From positions 277,765 through 341,764 of the forward strand of contig JHWR01000001.1 of the NCBI GenBank assembly GCA_000687655.1: a stretch of DNA of 64,000 bases. Reading direction: 5' to 3'. Positions within the stretch are counted from its first letter, which is position 1, and each line of letters opens with the position of its first letter. The notes beneath the pieces are model-generated. The model was not told the DNA's origin, did not search any database, and saw only the letters and a list, made by a program, of their open reading frames with translations. This stretch comes from Lachnospiraceae bacterium YSB2008. Lineage in GTDB: Bacteria > Bacillota > Clostridia > Lachnospirales > Lachnospiraceae. Below are positions 1 through 9,015 of the stretch, piece by piece. Both the position numbers and the translations under genes were made by a program.

Positions 1-185
1 AGATAATTACCTTTAAAGCCAAGATACTTTTTCAAGTACTTGTTGATTGCCTTCACTGGAAACGCTTGCAAAACATGGATTCCCGTATCATTGTAAAGCT
101 TTTGAATCTCAGCAATAAACTTTTCTGTACCTGCAAACGTTTTTCTATAATTTGAATGTGATAGTATTATTACACATTTAGACAT
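1..185 (-). CDS. Glycosyltransferase-like protein, N-terminal fragment (runs off the window)
   Basis: An ATG at 185 opens a frame that stays open to the window edge, giving about 61 residues. The start reads MSKCVIILSHSNYRKTFAGT, a hydrophobic beta strand followed by a basic/Thr loop, as at the N-terminus of many GT-B type glycosyltransferases. It lies 21 bp downstream of the licD-like gene on the same strand, so it is probably the next gene of a surface polysaccharide cluster. Only the first strand-helix unit is visible, so the family assignment is inference. Confidence 0.5.
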   Translation of the reverse strand, partial: MSKCVIILSHSNYRKTFAGTEKFIAEIQKLYNDTGIHVLQAFPVKAINKYLKKYLGFKGNY

Positions 186-206
186 AGTCTGTCCTTTTCT
201 ATAAAA

Positions 207-1019
207 CTATACTATTTCGATATGTTCTTCCTGCCTTTCTGAAACAGGAGGAAGCTGCATATAATCTCCATATATTCTAGTCAAATACTTATCATACTTA
301 TTAGGAACAGATATCTCGATATCTTCAAAAACAAGCTTTTTTGCCTTTCCAAAATAGCCATTCGGTACAAACTCTCTGAATCCATATCTTCCTGAAATAT
401 CACCTACAAGTTTGCACTTTTTCCCTTTAGTACTTTTAAAAACACTATCGAATTTATACTGTTCTTCTTTTAGATTGAGAACCCTATTGATTCTGAATAA
501 TTTAGCTGCAGTTATAAGAATCCTCTCATAAAGCGGCCTGTCAACATTTTTCCTTAACCTGTCAATATTACAAAAACCGATGCGCATTTTATAATAATAG
601 TACTTTAACTTATATATAAATTGAGCAAATCTATCATTGGGATATCCATCTATAGGAAAAACATCAATGCTCAAATAACTCACACTGTTTTCACCTAACC
701 GTTGTTCTTTTACCCTGGTTTCCAGATCTCTGATTTTAAGCGGATAAAAATAAACATCCTCTTGGATAGAAAAATGCTCAACGTCGTATTTTTCAGAAAG
801 ATCATATCTAAACCGTTCAAGAAATCTATCATAATCTTTCCTGGGCATGGCAACATCCATATCATCATCCCATGGAATAAAGCCATCATGCCTTACTGCT
901 CCAAGAAGAGTGCCTCCCACGGCGTAATACCTTAAATTATTACTCTCGCAAACTCTGATAAAGTCCTTTAAAATATCTAATTCCTTTATTTGAATTTCTC
1001 TAAGTTTACTATTGCTCAT
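207..1019 (-). CDS. LicD family phosphotransferase
   Basis: The 270-residue protein carries the LicD core at about residues 36-60, read as GGTLLGAVRHDGFIPWDDDM followed by DVAM, with the characteristic acidic DDDMD cluster expected to bind metal and nucleotide. LicD proteins transfer phosphocholine or other phospho-substituents onto cell-surface polysaccharides and teichoic acids in the cytoplasm. No signal peptide or membrane segment is visible. It lies between a DUF4422 protein and a glycosyltransferase fragment, which fits decoration of a surface glycan. The transferred group cannot be read from sequence. Confidence 0.88.
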   Translation of the reverse strand: MSNSKLREIQIKELDILKDFIRVCESNNLRYYAVGGTLLGAVRHDGFIPWDDDMDVAMPRKDYDRFLERFRYDLSEKYDVEHFSIQEDVYFYPLKIRDLETRVKEQRLGENSVSYLSIDVFPIDGYPNDRFAQFIYKLKYYYYKMRIGFCNIDRLRKNVDRPLYERILITAAKLFRINRVLNLKEEQYKFDSVFKSTKGKKCKLVGDISGRYGFREFVPNGYFGKAKKLVFEDIEISVPNKYDKYLTRIYGDYMQLPPVSERQEEHIEIV

Positions 1020-1038
1020 TATGCATCCTATACCGTTA

Positions 1039-1905
1039 CTAAAAACTCTTCTCCGGTTTTTTTCCTATAAACTTTGCCTTCAAAAAGGTCATACCTTTAT
1101 CTAATAGATTAATCTTCTCAGTATACATAAATGGTATTTCTTTGATTTCCTCTTTTTTTATTTTTCCTTCATGTATCTGATAAGTAAGCCATACATTAAA
1201 CAACCTTTCGCTCACTCTGCCAGGAAAACGATTCTCAAAGTCTGTAAGGGCATCAGAATCATCCTCCAGCCTCTTCTCAAGTTCAAAAAGAATATCAAAT
1301 ATCCATCTGCAATATTCATCCATAAGATCATGCCGCATGATCATCATATTGAACATATATCCCCAGGTTCTATGGATTGCAATATCATATGATTCTTTAT
1401 ATTCAGGATACTTCTCAACCATTATATCACGTGCAGCATTTAATTCTTTTATTCTATGATTGTGCATATAATGCTGTTCGAGAGTCTCAATGTAATAGTG
1501 CCTCTTCTTTGGCACAAAAACCTTATACTTACTAAGGAGAGGTCTGATTTCTTTATAGTTCAGAACCCGTTCAGTTTTTTCTTTTACAATACTATATCGT
1601 GATCCTTGAAAATGTCTTCTGTAATGTACAAGTCCCAGATATTCAGAATCAAGATTCTTCCATGCCCAATAGAGTCCGGTCAATTCACAAAACTGAGCAT
1701 TTTTATCAGAGATGTTTTCTCCTGTATTATCCTTTTGAAAACCAAAATCAAGAGGCATCCCCTCATCGTCAAACTTTCCTTCCGCTCCGACATGAAGCGG
1801 AATATACATCTTATCTTTTGGCATAGGATAAAGCTTATGGGTTGCAATAACAACCCATATTTTAGCTTTCCTTTTGTAGTTTTCATTTATGAAAATCTTG
1901 GACAT
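1039..1905 (-). CDS. DUF4422 domain protein, probable polysaccharide glycosyltransferase
   Basis: The 288-residue soluble protein shows the DUF4422 signature blocks: KIWVVIATHKLYPMPKDKMY near the start, then IPLHVGAEGK, CELTGLYWAWKNL and LGLVHYRRHF. DUF4422 proteins occur in capsule and exopolysaccharide loci and are regarded as glycosyltransferases of GT-A character. The gene is 19 bp from the LicD gene downstream and 26 bp from the NlpC/P60 repeat protein upstream, suggesting one transcript. Substrate specificity is unknown. The start at 1905 has a spaced AAAGG-type ribosome binding site. Confidence 0.82.
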   Translation of the reverse strand: MSKIFINENYKRKAKIWVVIATHKLYPMPKDKMYIPLHVGAEGKFDDEGMPLDFGFQKDNTGENISDKNAQFCELTGLYWAWKNLDSEYLGLVHYRRHFQGSRYSIVKEKTERVLNYKEIRPLLSKYKVFVPKKRHYYIETLEQHYMHNHRIKELNAARDIMVEKYPEYKESYDIAIHRTWGYMFNMMIMRHDLMDEYCRWIFDILFELEKRLEDDSDALTDFENRFPGRVSERLFNVWLTYQIHEGKIKKEEIKEIPFMYTEKINLLDKGMTFLKAKFIGKKPEKSF

Positions 1906-1931
1906 ATATCAGTATGCCTTTCAGGTTACAG

Positions 1932-3755
1932 TTAATTAATAAAACGACGGATAGTAAACAGTTTTCTGCTTGATACGATTGCTGCTCCAACTACAACTCC
2001 GTGTGCCGGATCAGCCGCATGTACCATCTGTCCATTTCCTATATAAAGGCCAACGTGTCCGGCCTCTGCCTGGTCAAATGTACCTCTGCATATAACATCA
2101 CCAGGAAGAGCGTTCTCGATACCTATAACTTCTGTTCCCTGCTTCTGCTGTGCTGAAGAACTTGGTGATGCATATATTCCAAACTGTTTAAATACATAAT
2201 AAGTGAATCCTGAACAGTCAAATCCTGTTTCTGGTGACTTTCCTGCGTGTACATATGGATAACCAACAAATTGAAGTGCGAAATTTACTACAGCCTCCCT
2301 GAGTGAACCGTTGTTGTTCATAGAAAGATTTTCCTTCATTTCCAGATAATCCTTCTTATCTCCTACCCAACTTATAGCCATTACATCATTGTGGAGATCA
2401 TGTTTTGCAAAATACTCAATAGCCTTGAGATCATCAAATCTGGTAACCTTTCTTACTGCAGCGTTATTCTTGTAATAATAATTGAAATCATACACTGACA
2501 TATATTCTACGTCCTTGTATATAGTTTCATAATTCTGCATCGTCTTGCATCCGGTTGCTTTTCTGCCTTCACGTTTTCCGTAATTGACATAGTGCATATA
2601 GTAACCTTTGAAGTTATCTTTAAATGCACGGCGAAGATCTACATATCTATATGCATATGAAGTAAGGTCAAAGTTAGGACTTGATACTCTTCCTTCCTTC
2701 ATTCCATATGTAATCAGGTGGTTAAGTACTGCTGTATCATCAAGTGGATTAAACGCATTCTTAACATCAGGATTCTTCTGAGTATAATAGTAATAGTCAT
2801 ATACCGGAGAATAATCTACTCCATTCAGTTTTGTAACAGGATTCTTAATAGATGTTGTTCCTGTAGCTTTTCTTCCTTCCTTGCTACCATATTTGACATA
2901 ATGGTTGTAGTAAGACTTAAGATCAGTTCTAAACGCTACACGTAAATCCTGATATGCGTATGCGTAAGAATAAACGTTAAAATTCTCTTTTGCCTGACGG
3001 CCTTCTTTCATGCCATAATTAACAAAGTGCTGGAGAATCTGAATATCATCCCCCTTGAATGCATTTTTAACATCACCATTGTGCTGAGTGTAATAATTGT
3101 AATCATATAAAGCCGAGTAATCTACACCATTCAATTTGGTAATTGCTCCAACAAGTTCCTTAACACCTGTTGTTTTTCTTCTGCCTTCCTTAAGACCATA
3201 TCTAAGGTAATGAGTATAATAATCCGGAAGGTTAGATCCAAATGCATTTCTAAGATCTGCATATGCATTCTTATACGAAAAAACATCGAAGTCAGTTGAA
3301 CCCATTCTACCTTCTCTGACACCATACGTTGCAAAATGTCTGAGTGTTGCGACATCATCCTCGCCAAACGCATTCCATATATCACCATATTTTGTAACAT
3401 AGAAGTTGTAATCATATACCGGTGCATAATCCACACCATTGTATACAGTTGTAAACTCATCTTTTACTATATTATCATTCTTTTCAGCTGGATCTGAAAC
3501 AACCGAAACCATCTCCTGATTAGTAGATACAGTTCCTGCAGCTATAGTTGCATTATCTGTATTCTCGACCTTGTTTGCAACTGGAGAATTCTCTTCTATA
3601 ACTTCTTCATTTTCATACTTGTCCATGCTTTCTTCAACTACTACCTCTGCATCACCGGATGTTGCAGTTTCCGCAGCGTATGCTTTATTGCAAGGGACGA
3701 AAAGCCCCCCGGCAACAATGATTGAAAATAATAAAACCTTGCTTATTTTTCTCAT
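1932..3755 (-). CDS. Secreted NlpC/P60 peptidase with Tyr-rich anchor repeats
   Basis: A 607-residue exported protein. The signal peptide occupies about residues 1-27 (hydrophobic core, AYA cleavage). A Ser/Thr/Glu-rich linker containing ATSGDA follows to about residue 105. Three ~102-residue repeats plus a degenerate half repeat span about 107-465. The C-terminal NlpC/P60 domain (about 485-607) has catalytic Cys in GFDCSGFTYYVF and His in GHVGLYIGNG. NlpC/P60 enzymes cut D-Glu-DAP or related peptidoglycan stem-peptide bonds outside the cell. The gene follows the Wzz-like gene by 13 bp. It is one of seven proteins in the window sharing the repeat, which probably holds the enzyme at the surface (inference). 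Confidence 0.9.
   Translation of the reverse strand: MRKISKVLLFSIIVAGGLFVPCNKAYAAETATSGDAEVVVEESMDKYENEEVIEENSPVANKVENTDNATIAAGTVSTNQEMVSVVSDPAEKNDNIVKDEFTTVYNGVDYAPVYDYNFYVTKYGDIWNAFGEDDVATLRHFATYGVREGRMGSTDFDVFSYKNAYADLRNAFGSNLPDYYTHYLRYGLKEGRRKTTGVKELVGAITKLNGVDYSALYDYNYYTQHNGDVKNAFKGDDIQILQHFVNYGMKEGRQAKENFNVYSYAYAYQDLRVAFRTDLKSYYNHYVKYGSKEGRKATGTTSIKNPVTKLNGVDYSPVYDYYYYTQKNPDVKNAFNPLDDTAVLNHLITYGMKEGRVSSPNFDLTSYAYRYVDLRRAFKDNFKGYYMHYVNYGKREGRKATGCKTMQNYETIYKDVEYMSVYDFNYYYKNNAAVRKVTRFDDLKAIEYFAKHDLHNDVMAISWVGDKKDYLEMKENLSMNNNGSLREAVVNFALQFVGYPYVHAGKSPETGFDCSGFTYYVFKQFGIYASPSSSAQQKQGTEVIGIENALPGDVICRGTFDQAEAGHVGLYIGNGQMVHAADPAHGVVVGAAIVSSRKLFTIRRFIN
2361..3437 (-). repeat. Tyr-rich surface repeat array (3.5 copies)
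   Basis: Three full units of about 102 codons each start at GVDY followed by YDYNFY or YDYYYY. A fourth, degenerate half unit lacks YGMKEGR and grades into the NlpC domain. Each unit has two ~37-residue halves ending in YG(M/L/S/K)(K/R)EGR. Boundaries are approximate. Confidence 0.85.
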
Positions 3756-3768
3756 ATTCCCATCCTTT

Positions 3769-5364
3769 CTAACTGATTACTACTGCTCCTATAACCTCTG
3801 TACCAAATTCATTACAAAGTTCAACTTCTCTCATGATATGAGCGAACTTCGACTTATCTTTCTTCTCTACGAATACAACCATATCAGCTTCTGAAAGTTT
3901 TTGCATTGAATGCGCGTTGGATATAACTGATTCAGCCACATCAACCTTTATTTCTTTCGAGTCTGATTCAGCCTTCTCTTTTATTCTGTTTCTGAAGTCA
4001 ACAGAAACTTCATCGCTTGAAGCTCCGATAAGGAGTATATTCTTTGCGTCTGCCTTCTTGGCACTGATTCCTATATTGGAGCCTATTACTTCAAGCTTAT
4101 TGTCCACATCATCTGCACCTTTTCCAAATATCCAATCAAGGAGTTTATCTATTGGATTAGTTCTTTCATCAGATGATACATTAATCTCACCAATCACCAT
4201 AAGATGTAATGCGTCTCTTATATCGTCAGCAGTATGAAGCTTTGATGAAATGATATACTTAATTGCATACCAGCACGCAACAAGGAAGATTCCTACTATA
4301 AGACCTAACGCCATGTACTTCTTGGACACGTGACCTTTGGTTACTGTCATTATAGCCTGATTCGAATCAGTGGAATCACCGACCGTTCCCTTTTCGTCGC
4401 TTTCTGAAAGGTCATCCGACGTTACATTCCCTTCTTCATCCAGAAGTTCCTCTATCTTCGAAGCTATAAGAGCTTCATAATACTTCTTTGAATCATCTGT
4501 AAACTTGCTTCCAATGTAATCCATATCATACTTCAAAGAATACATGTCATTATTTATGCTTCGCTGATATGAAAGGATATTATCACTCCTCTGAGTATAA
4601 GCACTACTTTCCAAGAAATATATGTCATGATCGTAGCCCTCTTTAATCTTTTCAGTTATATCATCCATATGATTCATGATGATATCTGTGATAGCACGAC
4701 ACATCTCATAATCCGTACCGTATACACTTACAGTCAGAGCTTTCTCACCTTCTACATCCACATACACAAGGTCAGGAACATCTATTTCTTCAACTCTGTC
4801 GCCCATAGCCTCATGAATTTCGTTGATTATTGGATCACTCAGTATCTCTGCTCTGTAAAGTGCCCTGAGACTGATCGGTTTGCTTAAGCTTGTCTCAACC
4901 TCACCATTTTTAGTTACACTTCCGTTCTCGTTATCAGCTTCATCAAATGATATAACATGTTTTTCAGAATGATCTTCTATAACATAGTAACTTGTGATAG
5001 TTGGAATACTTGTAGGATCCAGCTTCATAAATACTGAGTTTTCAGCATATTCTTTAAGTTTCATATACTTATTGAAATAAACTATATACTGATCAGCGGT
5101 CTGTTCAACTACAACAGCATTGCCTTCAGAAAGACTTGCTCTGAGATTTTCAAGTTCACTCTCTTTACTTGCCGGTTCAACCACCGATGCTTTTGATGAC
5201 TTTATATAGCTGAACGCCCCTGCCACCACGGCTCCCAAGAGCATCCATATGATCATAACTCTCCATTTACAGAATACATGATATATGAGGTCGAGCAAAT
5301 CAATCTCAATGTCCTCTTTATAGTCAGAGTAGTTCATATATTTTATCAATTCCTTGTTATCCAT
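3769..5364 (-). CDS. Wzz/CpsC-like polysaccharide co-polymerase with degenerate BY-kinase-like tail
   Basis: The start is set at ATG 5364, which has GAGAGG nine bases upstream; an in-frame TTG 33 bases earlier is less likely. Of 531 residues, a first membrane helix lies at about 35-55 (MIIWMLLGAVVAGAFSYI). A large extracytoplasmic region follows, then a second helix at about 350-371 (YMALGLIVGIFLVACWYAI). Such proteins set chain length in surface polysaccharide assembly. The C-terminal ~140 cytoplasmic residues (NILLIGASSDE to EVIGAVVIS) look like a bacterial tyrosine-kinase fold. However, they lack a Walker A Gly-Lys-Ser/Thr and a Tyr-rich tail, so this part is probably non-catalytic. Confidence 0.82.
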   Translation of the reverse strand: MDNKELIKYMNYSDYKEDIEIDLLDLIYHVFCKWRVMIIWMLLGAVVAGAFSYIKSSKASVVEPASKESELENLRASLSEGNAVVVEQTADQYIVYFNKYMKLKEYAENSVFMKLDPTSIPTITSYYVIEDHSEKHVISFDEADNENGSVTKNGEVETSLSKPISLRALYRAEILSDPIINEIHEAMGDRVEEIDVPDLVYVDVEGEKALTVSVYGTDYEMCRAITDIIMNHMDDITEKIKEGYDHDIYFLESSAYTQRSDNILSYQRSINNDMYSLKYDMDYIGSKFTDDSKKYYEALIASKIEELLDEEGNVTSDDLSESDEKGTVGDSTDSNQAIMTVTKGHVSKKYMALGLIVGIFLVACWYAIKYIISSKLHTADDIRDALHLMVIGEINVSSDERTNPIDKLLDWIFGKGADDVDNKLEVIGSNIGISAKKADAKNILLIGASSDEVSVDFRNRIKEKAESDSKEIKVDVAESVISNAHSMQKLSEADMVVFVEKKDKSKFAHIMREVELCNEFGTEVIGAVVIS

Positions 5365-5382
5365 TCGTGGAAACCTCTCATT

Positions 5383-5388
5383 ATTATA
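5383..5388 (-). promoter_or_regulatory. Possible -10 element upstream of the Wzz-like gene
   Basis: A perfect TATAAT on the minus strand lies just before the GAGAGG ribosome binding site. A poor -35 candidate (TTTAGA) sits 18 bp upstream. Only the -10 hexamer is convincing. Confidence 0.35.
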
Positions 5389-5412
5389 ATAAGGCAAATT
5401 AGTCTTTCTAAA

Positions 5413-5443
5413 GCCCGCGGATAATAAGCTTTTTTCTACCGCG
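5413..5443 (-). terminator. Hairpin 3' of tRNA-Gly
   Basis: CTCGCGG pairs with CCGCGGG around an A/T-rich loop and is followed by CTTTAG, directly after the tRNA 3' end. The U-tract is short, so this may be a weak terminator or a processing structure. Confidence 0.4.
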
Positions 5444-5514
5444 AGCAGGATACGGGAGTCGAACCCGCCTATCCAGCTTGGGAAGCTGGCGCCCTACCGA
5501 TAGACTAATCCTGC
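5444..5514 (-). tRNA. tRNA-Gly (anticodon CCC)
   Basis: The minus strand folds into a cloverleaf. The acceptor GCAGGAT pairs with ATCCTGC. The anticodon stem CCAGC/GCTGG encloses loop TTCCCAA (anticodon CCC). The T-arm is GCGGG-TTCGACT-CCCGT and the discriminator is T, usual for tRNA-Gly. CCA is not encoded. It is a single tRNA between the acyltransferase and Wzz-like genes. Confidence 0.93.
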
Positions 5515-5526
5515 ATAATCTTTAAT

Positions 5527-5555
5527 ATTTTAACAGACCATGCAGGATTTATCAA
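5527..5555 (-). promoter_or_regulatory. Promoter for tRNA-Gly
   Basis: The minus strand has TTGATA (5550-5555), a 17-bp spacer and TAAAAT (5527-5532), 13 bp upstream of the tRNA 5' end. Spacing and hexamers fit a sigma-A promoter. Confidence 0.65.
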
Positions 5556-5571
5556 TAATTCAAAAGAATTT

Positions 5572-6714
5572 TTAAAGATTACTCACAGAATAAATACGAC
5601 ACTTTTTCCACCGTTCTGACACTATCTTAAATAATGGTTTCGTAATGAGGTCATATATGCAGGTTATTATGAACGAGATGACGTAAATGATTACGGTACA
5701 TACAAGTATATGAATAAAGAGTATCCCTGGATTTTTCTTCACAAATTCAGTTATTTTACAGTATTCCAGCAGATTGATATGAATCAGATATGTTGGAAAG
5801 GATGCCAGCGCCAGCTTATTGATTATCTTGCCATCTTTAATCTTTATATTTCTGAAAAGAAGGAAGTATAATACTGCTTCGGATATGACCAGCGGATTCT
5901 CGTAATTAATGGCAACCGTACTTGTAATCGGTACATTCACAAATAGTCTTTCGAAATAAGCCCACATTACAAGAAGTATAGTATCAATCAGAAGAAACAG
6001 AAATATCTTCTCAGTCGATACTACTATACCATCTTCCTCTTTATCTCTAATATAACAACCGAGCAGATACATAAGTACGAAGATTACTATTGTATACCCC
6101 TGTTCTGATCCCCAGAGACCGATTGTGTTAAGTCCATTCATTGCAATGTTTCTTCGCAGACCTATGATATCAAGAAGTATAGGATAGACCGCAAAAAGGC
6201 TGATGAGAACGATCAAAAGTGTTTTTTTCTCCTTCATGGTAAGTTTATTCCATGACAGATTGATGTATGGTGAGATCATATAAAGCGATATATAAACAAA
6301 TATAAACCAGTAACTTGGTGTCATATATTTGAATATGGTATCAAATGATATGCCCTGCCCTTTAGGTAACTCTTTGATCAGACAAAAAGTAAGTTCAATA
6401 ATTCCAAGCTGTACTAGGAGCTTAATCGGTTTCAGGAGATCTCTCTTATACGAATCACACATGAAATAACCTGAGATCAATACATATAGATTCACAGCAC
6501 ATATGGCCATCATCTCCAGTGTCATCAAGATAAACTGATTCATGCTCTCATCTGCTACTGCACCAAATCCTCCGCCTATCCCTGCGTTGTTATAGTGAAG
6601 GATTATGACTCCACATGCAGCAAAGATACGAAGGAGTTCTATATTTGATTGTCTGGGTTTAGTACTGGATTGGGGAGTTTCAGTACCTTTTGTTATATTT
6701 TTGCTTTCAGTCAT
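5572..6714 (-). CDS. Acyltransferase 3 family membrane protein
   Basis: A 380-residue integral membrane protein with about ten hydrophobic segments. It shows the acyltransferase-3 N-terminal motif NIELLRIFAACGVIILHY, whose helix carries the conserved His, and the C-terminal FPTYLIHINLLEY helix. Members transfer acetyl or other acyl groups onto surface glycans across the membrane. A soluble Ser/Thr-rich N-terminal tail of about 20 residues precedes the first helix. The gene is separated from the next gene upstream by about 106 bp. The acceptor is probably one of the nearby polysaccharides (inference). Confidence 0.88.
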   Translation of the reverse strand: MTESKNITKGTETPQSSTKPRQSNIELLRIFAACGVIILHYNNAGIGGGFGAVADESMNQFILMTLEMMAICAVNLYVLISGYFMCDSYKRDLLKPIKLLVQLGIIELTFCLIKELPKGQGISFDTIFKYMTPSYWFIFVYISLYMISPYINLSWNKLTMKEKKTLLIVLISLFAVYPILLDIIGLRRNIAMNGLNTIGLWGSEQGYTIVIFVLMYLLGCYIRDKEEDGIVVSTEKIFLFLLIDTILLVMWAYFERLFVNVPITSTVAINYENPLVISEAVLYFLLFRNIKIKDGKIINKLALASFPTYLIHINLLEYCKITEFVKKNPGILFIHILVCTVIIYVISFIITCIYDLITKPLFKIVSERWKKCRIYSVSNL

Positions 6715-6820
6715 GTCGGCGTTTTATTCCTTATCATATTTGTTGCACATACTCCTTGAAGTAAATGCGCAATAATTGCATGTTGTAGATTCCCGTAATG
6801 TGCAATTCCGCTAATCAAAC

Positions 6821-7174
6821 TCAAATGGACAATTTTTCACTCCACTCAGCTTCCTTGAAGCCGACAAGAACAGTATCTCCATTTATAACTATCGGGCGTT
6901 TTACGAGCATTCCATTTGTAGAAAGAATCTCCAGCTGTTCCTCCTCAGTCATGGATGGAATCCGGTCTTTAAGCTTCATATCTTTATAGAGCAGCCCACT
7001 GGTATTGAAGAATCTCTTAAGTGGAAGTCCGCTCTTTTCGTACCATTCTTTCAGTTCATCATAACTCGGATTATCCCCAGCGATATGGCGCTCTTCGTAA
7101 TTGATATTATGCTCATCAAGCCACTTCTTAGCCTTCTGGCATGTTGTACATTTGGGATAACATATGAATAGCAT
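6821..7174 (-). CDS. ArsC/Spx family thioredoxin-fold protein
   Basis: A 117-residue protein beginning MLFICYPKCTTCQKAKKWLD, with the CxxC-type motif (CTTC) of the ArsC/Spx/YffB family near residue 9. Family members are either small redox enzymes or RNA polymerase-binding regulators. The length and the basic residues after the motif fit Spx/YffB-like proteins as well as arsenate reductase. No ars genes are adjacent, so an arsenate role is unsupported. A strong AGGAGG precedes ATG 7174. It lies 56 bp downstream of the GNAT/YoaP gene. Confidence 0.85.
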   Translation of the reverse strand: MLFICYPKCTTCQKAKKWLDEHNINYEERHIAGDNPSYDELKEWYEKSGLPLKRFFNTSGLLYKDMKLKDRIPSMTEEEQLEILSTNGMLVKRPIVINGDTVLVGFKEAEWSEKLSI

Positions 7175-7230
7175 ATTAGGTTCTCCTCCTTTTACTGTTC
7201 TTAAGGCATAGGCTATCTACGTCATTTTCA

Positions 7231-7974
7231 TTAATTAACCAATTTCAGGAACTTCTTATCATTCATCTGCTCGTTAGTAACATACTCCCCGTCTTTGAAC
7301 AGAGCATAGTTTGTTATAGGTGTAGGGGCATTCTGTGCCTCAGCTTTACTCTCTATATGAATTGCCCTAAATGGAATACCATTCTCTTTTGCTGTCTGCT
7401 CCACAATCGGAACATACTTTGCATTAAATGGACATTGATTTGTGTAATACAGAACATATCCCTTCTCATCTATGTGAGGATGCTTGGCGCATTCCTTGAA
7501 ACTTGGACTTTCAGCCTTCTTGTCAAAAGGTAAATACCAGAGCTGGATGCCATTATCTGCCTCATCAGCGACAGCGAACCCTTTGTACTTCAGGAATTTA
7601 GGATCCGCCAGGAATGGCTTTTTCTTTGCAGCACATAAAATGCAAAGCCCATTCTTTCCCTTCTTCTTGCTGTCTTCGATGCATGCTTCCAGCAGATCCG
7701 ATGAATATCCATGTCCTTTGAAGGATCCGGACACCCACAGACAGTCAATGTACATATAACCATCCGCTTCTATCGGTACCCATGCATTTTCCGCAGGGAT
7801 GTATTCGATAAAGCACTTGCCTCTCTCTACACTTTTGAGAAAGACAAGTCCTTCATCAAAGCGTTCAGTAAGCCATGCTTTCTTTGAAGACACCTGCACA
7901 TCCTTGTTATTCGATATAGCACAGCAGATGTGTTCTTCTTCGATATTCTCTTTCGTTACACGGATATATTCCAT
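7231..7974 (-). CDS. GNAT acetyltransferase with C-terminal YoaP domain
   Basis: A 247-residue protein. Residues about 1-150 have the GNAT fold, with the acetyl-CoA pocket at WVSGSFKGHGYSSDLLEACI (an RxxGxG-like loop). A C-terminal domain of about 90 residues contains VLYYTNQCPFNAKYVP, typical of YoaP-like proteins. The start ATG 7974 follows AGGAGC. The substrate is unknown. It lies immediately 3' of the RhuM gene (15 bp), possibly by read-through. Confidence 0.85.
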   Translation of the reverse strand: MEYIRVTKENIEEEHICCAISNNKDVQVSSKKAWLTERFDEGLVFLKSVERGKCFIEYIPAENAWVPIEADGYMYIDCLWVSGSFKGHGYSSDLLEACIEDSKKKGKNGLCILCAAKKKPFLADPKFLKYKGFAVADEADNGIQLWYLPFDKKAESPSFKECAKHPHIDEKGYVLYYTNQCPFNAKYVPIVEQTAKENGIPFRAIHIESKAEAQNAPTPITNYALFKDGEYVTNEQMNDKKFLKLVN

Positions 7975-7989
7975 TACCCCTAGCTCCTT

Positions 7990-9015
7990 TCAGTCATTTT
8001 GCTTTTCAAGCATTTTCTTTACAGCCTTGTCAAAATCTGAATCTATCGGTTGCGTCCTATTGAATATCTCATATTCCGAACTTGCTTTTTCCAATGCCTG
8101 TTTATGAGTTATTTTACCATTATCCTTTAAAATCTTATATTGTCGAAATTCAAGAAATGCATTTACACTCTTTTCAAATTCCTCCATTGTAAATACATTT
8201 TCCCGTTCAATCAAATCCTCTATATAATCAAAGTAGCCCGTAACTGCTCGTTCCAATTGTCTGATTTGTTTCTCATCAAGATAATTCTTTGCAACAGAAA
8301 CATCAGATTTCAGTATCCTTCCGTCAGGTGCATTCTTCCAAGTTGTGAGTCCCATATGTTCTTTACTATGATCTGCAGACTCATATACGATTTCTGCCGC
8401 TGTATGATTAGTAATTGCATAATGGAACTTGTTCTGAATTGTAGCATAGAAATGATATGCTATTTCCGAATCCTCAGTATAGTCAATACTGCATTCTGCG
8501 AAAATGTCTGTAATCTGTTGCCAGATACGGCGTTCGCTGGCACGGATTGAACGAACACGCTCCAAGAGTTCTCGAAAGTAGTCTTTACCAAAGGCGGTCT
8601 TACCTTGCTTGAGTCTTTCATCATCAAGTACAAAGCCCTTTGTCATAAACTCTTTTAAAACTTTAGTTGCCCATATACGAAACTGTGTAGCCTTCTTGGA
8701 ATTAACACGATATCCAACAGAGATAATCGCATCAAGATTATAAAACATTGTCTCATTATTCTGCGTTTTCCCTGGAAGCGCCCCATGTACACTGGTTGTT
8801 GCAATTTTTGCAACAACCACTTTTTCATCTAACTCACCACTTTCAAATATTTTCTTTAGATGTCTGCTGATACCGGATTTATCAACTCCGAACAATTCCG
8901 CCATAGCCTTCTGAGTAATCCACAGGCTATCATCCATTATATATGCATCTACAGAAATATCCCCATCATCCGTATGATAAAGAACCATTTCCATCTGCTT
9001 ATCAAATTCTTTCAT
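7990..9015 (-). CDS. RhuM family protein
   Basis: A 341-residue soluble protein. The N-terminal part has a helix-turn-helix-like region (WITQKAMAELFGVDKSGISR) and the RhuM hallmark NLDAIISVGYRVNSKKATQF. The middle shows ERVRSIRASERRIWQQITDI, typical of the family. RhuM proteins are widespread near restriction-modification and mobile regions; their biochemical role is not established. The start ATG 9015 overlaps the XRE gene stop (ATGA), so the two are translationally coupled. It borders the mobile-element scar at 9216-10103. Confidence 0.88.
   Translation of the reverse strand: MKEFDKQMEMVLYHTDDGDISVDAYIMDDSLWITQKAMAELFGVDKSGISRHLKKIFESGELDEKVVVAKIATTSVHGALPGKTQNNETMFYNLDAIISVGYRVNSKKATQFRIWATKVLKEFMTKGFVLDDERLKQGKTAFGKDYFRELLERVRSIRASERRIWQQITDIFAECSIDYTEDSEIAYHFYATIQNKFHYAITNHTAAEIVYESADHSKEHMGLTTWKNAPDGRILKSDVSVAKNYLDEKQIRQLERAVTGYFDYIEDLIERENVFTMEEFEKSVNAFLEFRQYKILKDNGKITHKQALEKASSEYEIFNRTQPIDSDFDKAVKKMLEKQND

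Noticed and set aside
1932..3755. Sortase anchoring of the repeat proteins
   Set aside because: No LPXTG-like motif with hydrophobic segment and positive tail is present at any of the seven C-termini.
6821..7174. Arsenate reductase as part of an arsenic operon
   Set aside because: No arsR, arsB or acr3 neighbour. The fold alone fits Spx/YffB-like proteins equally well.
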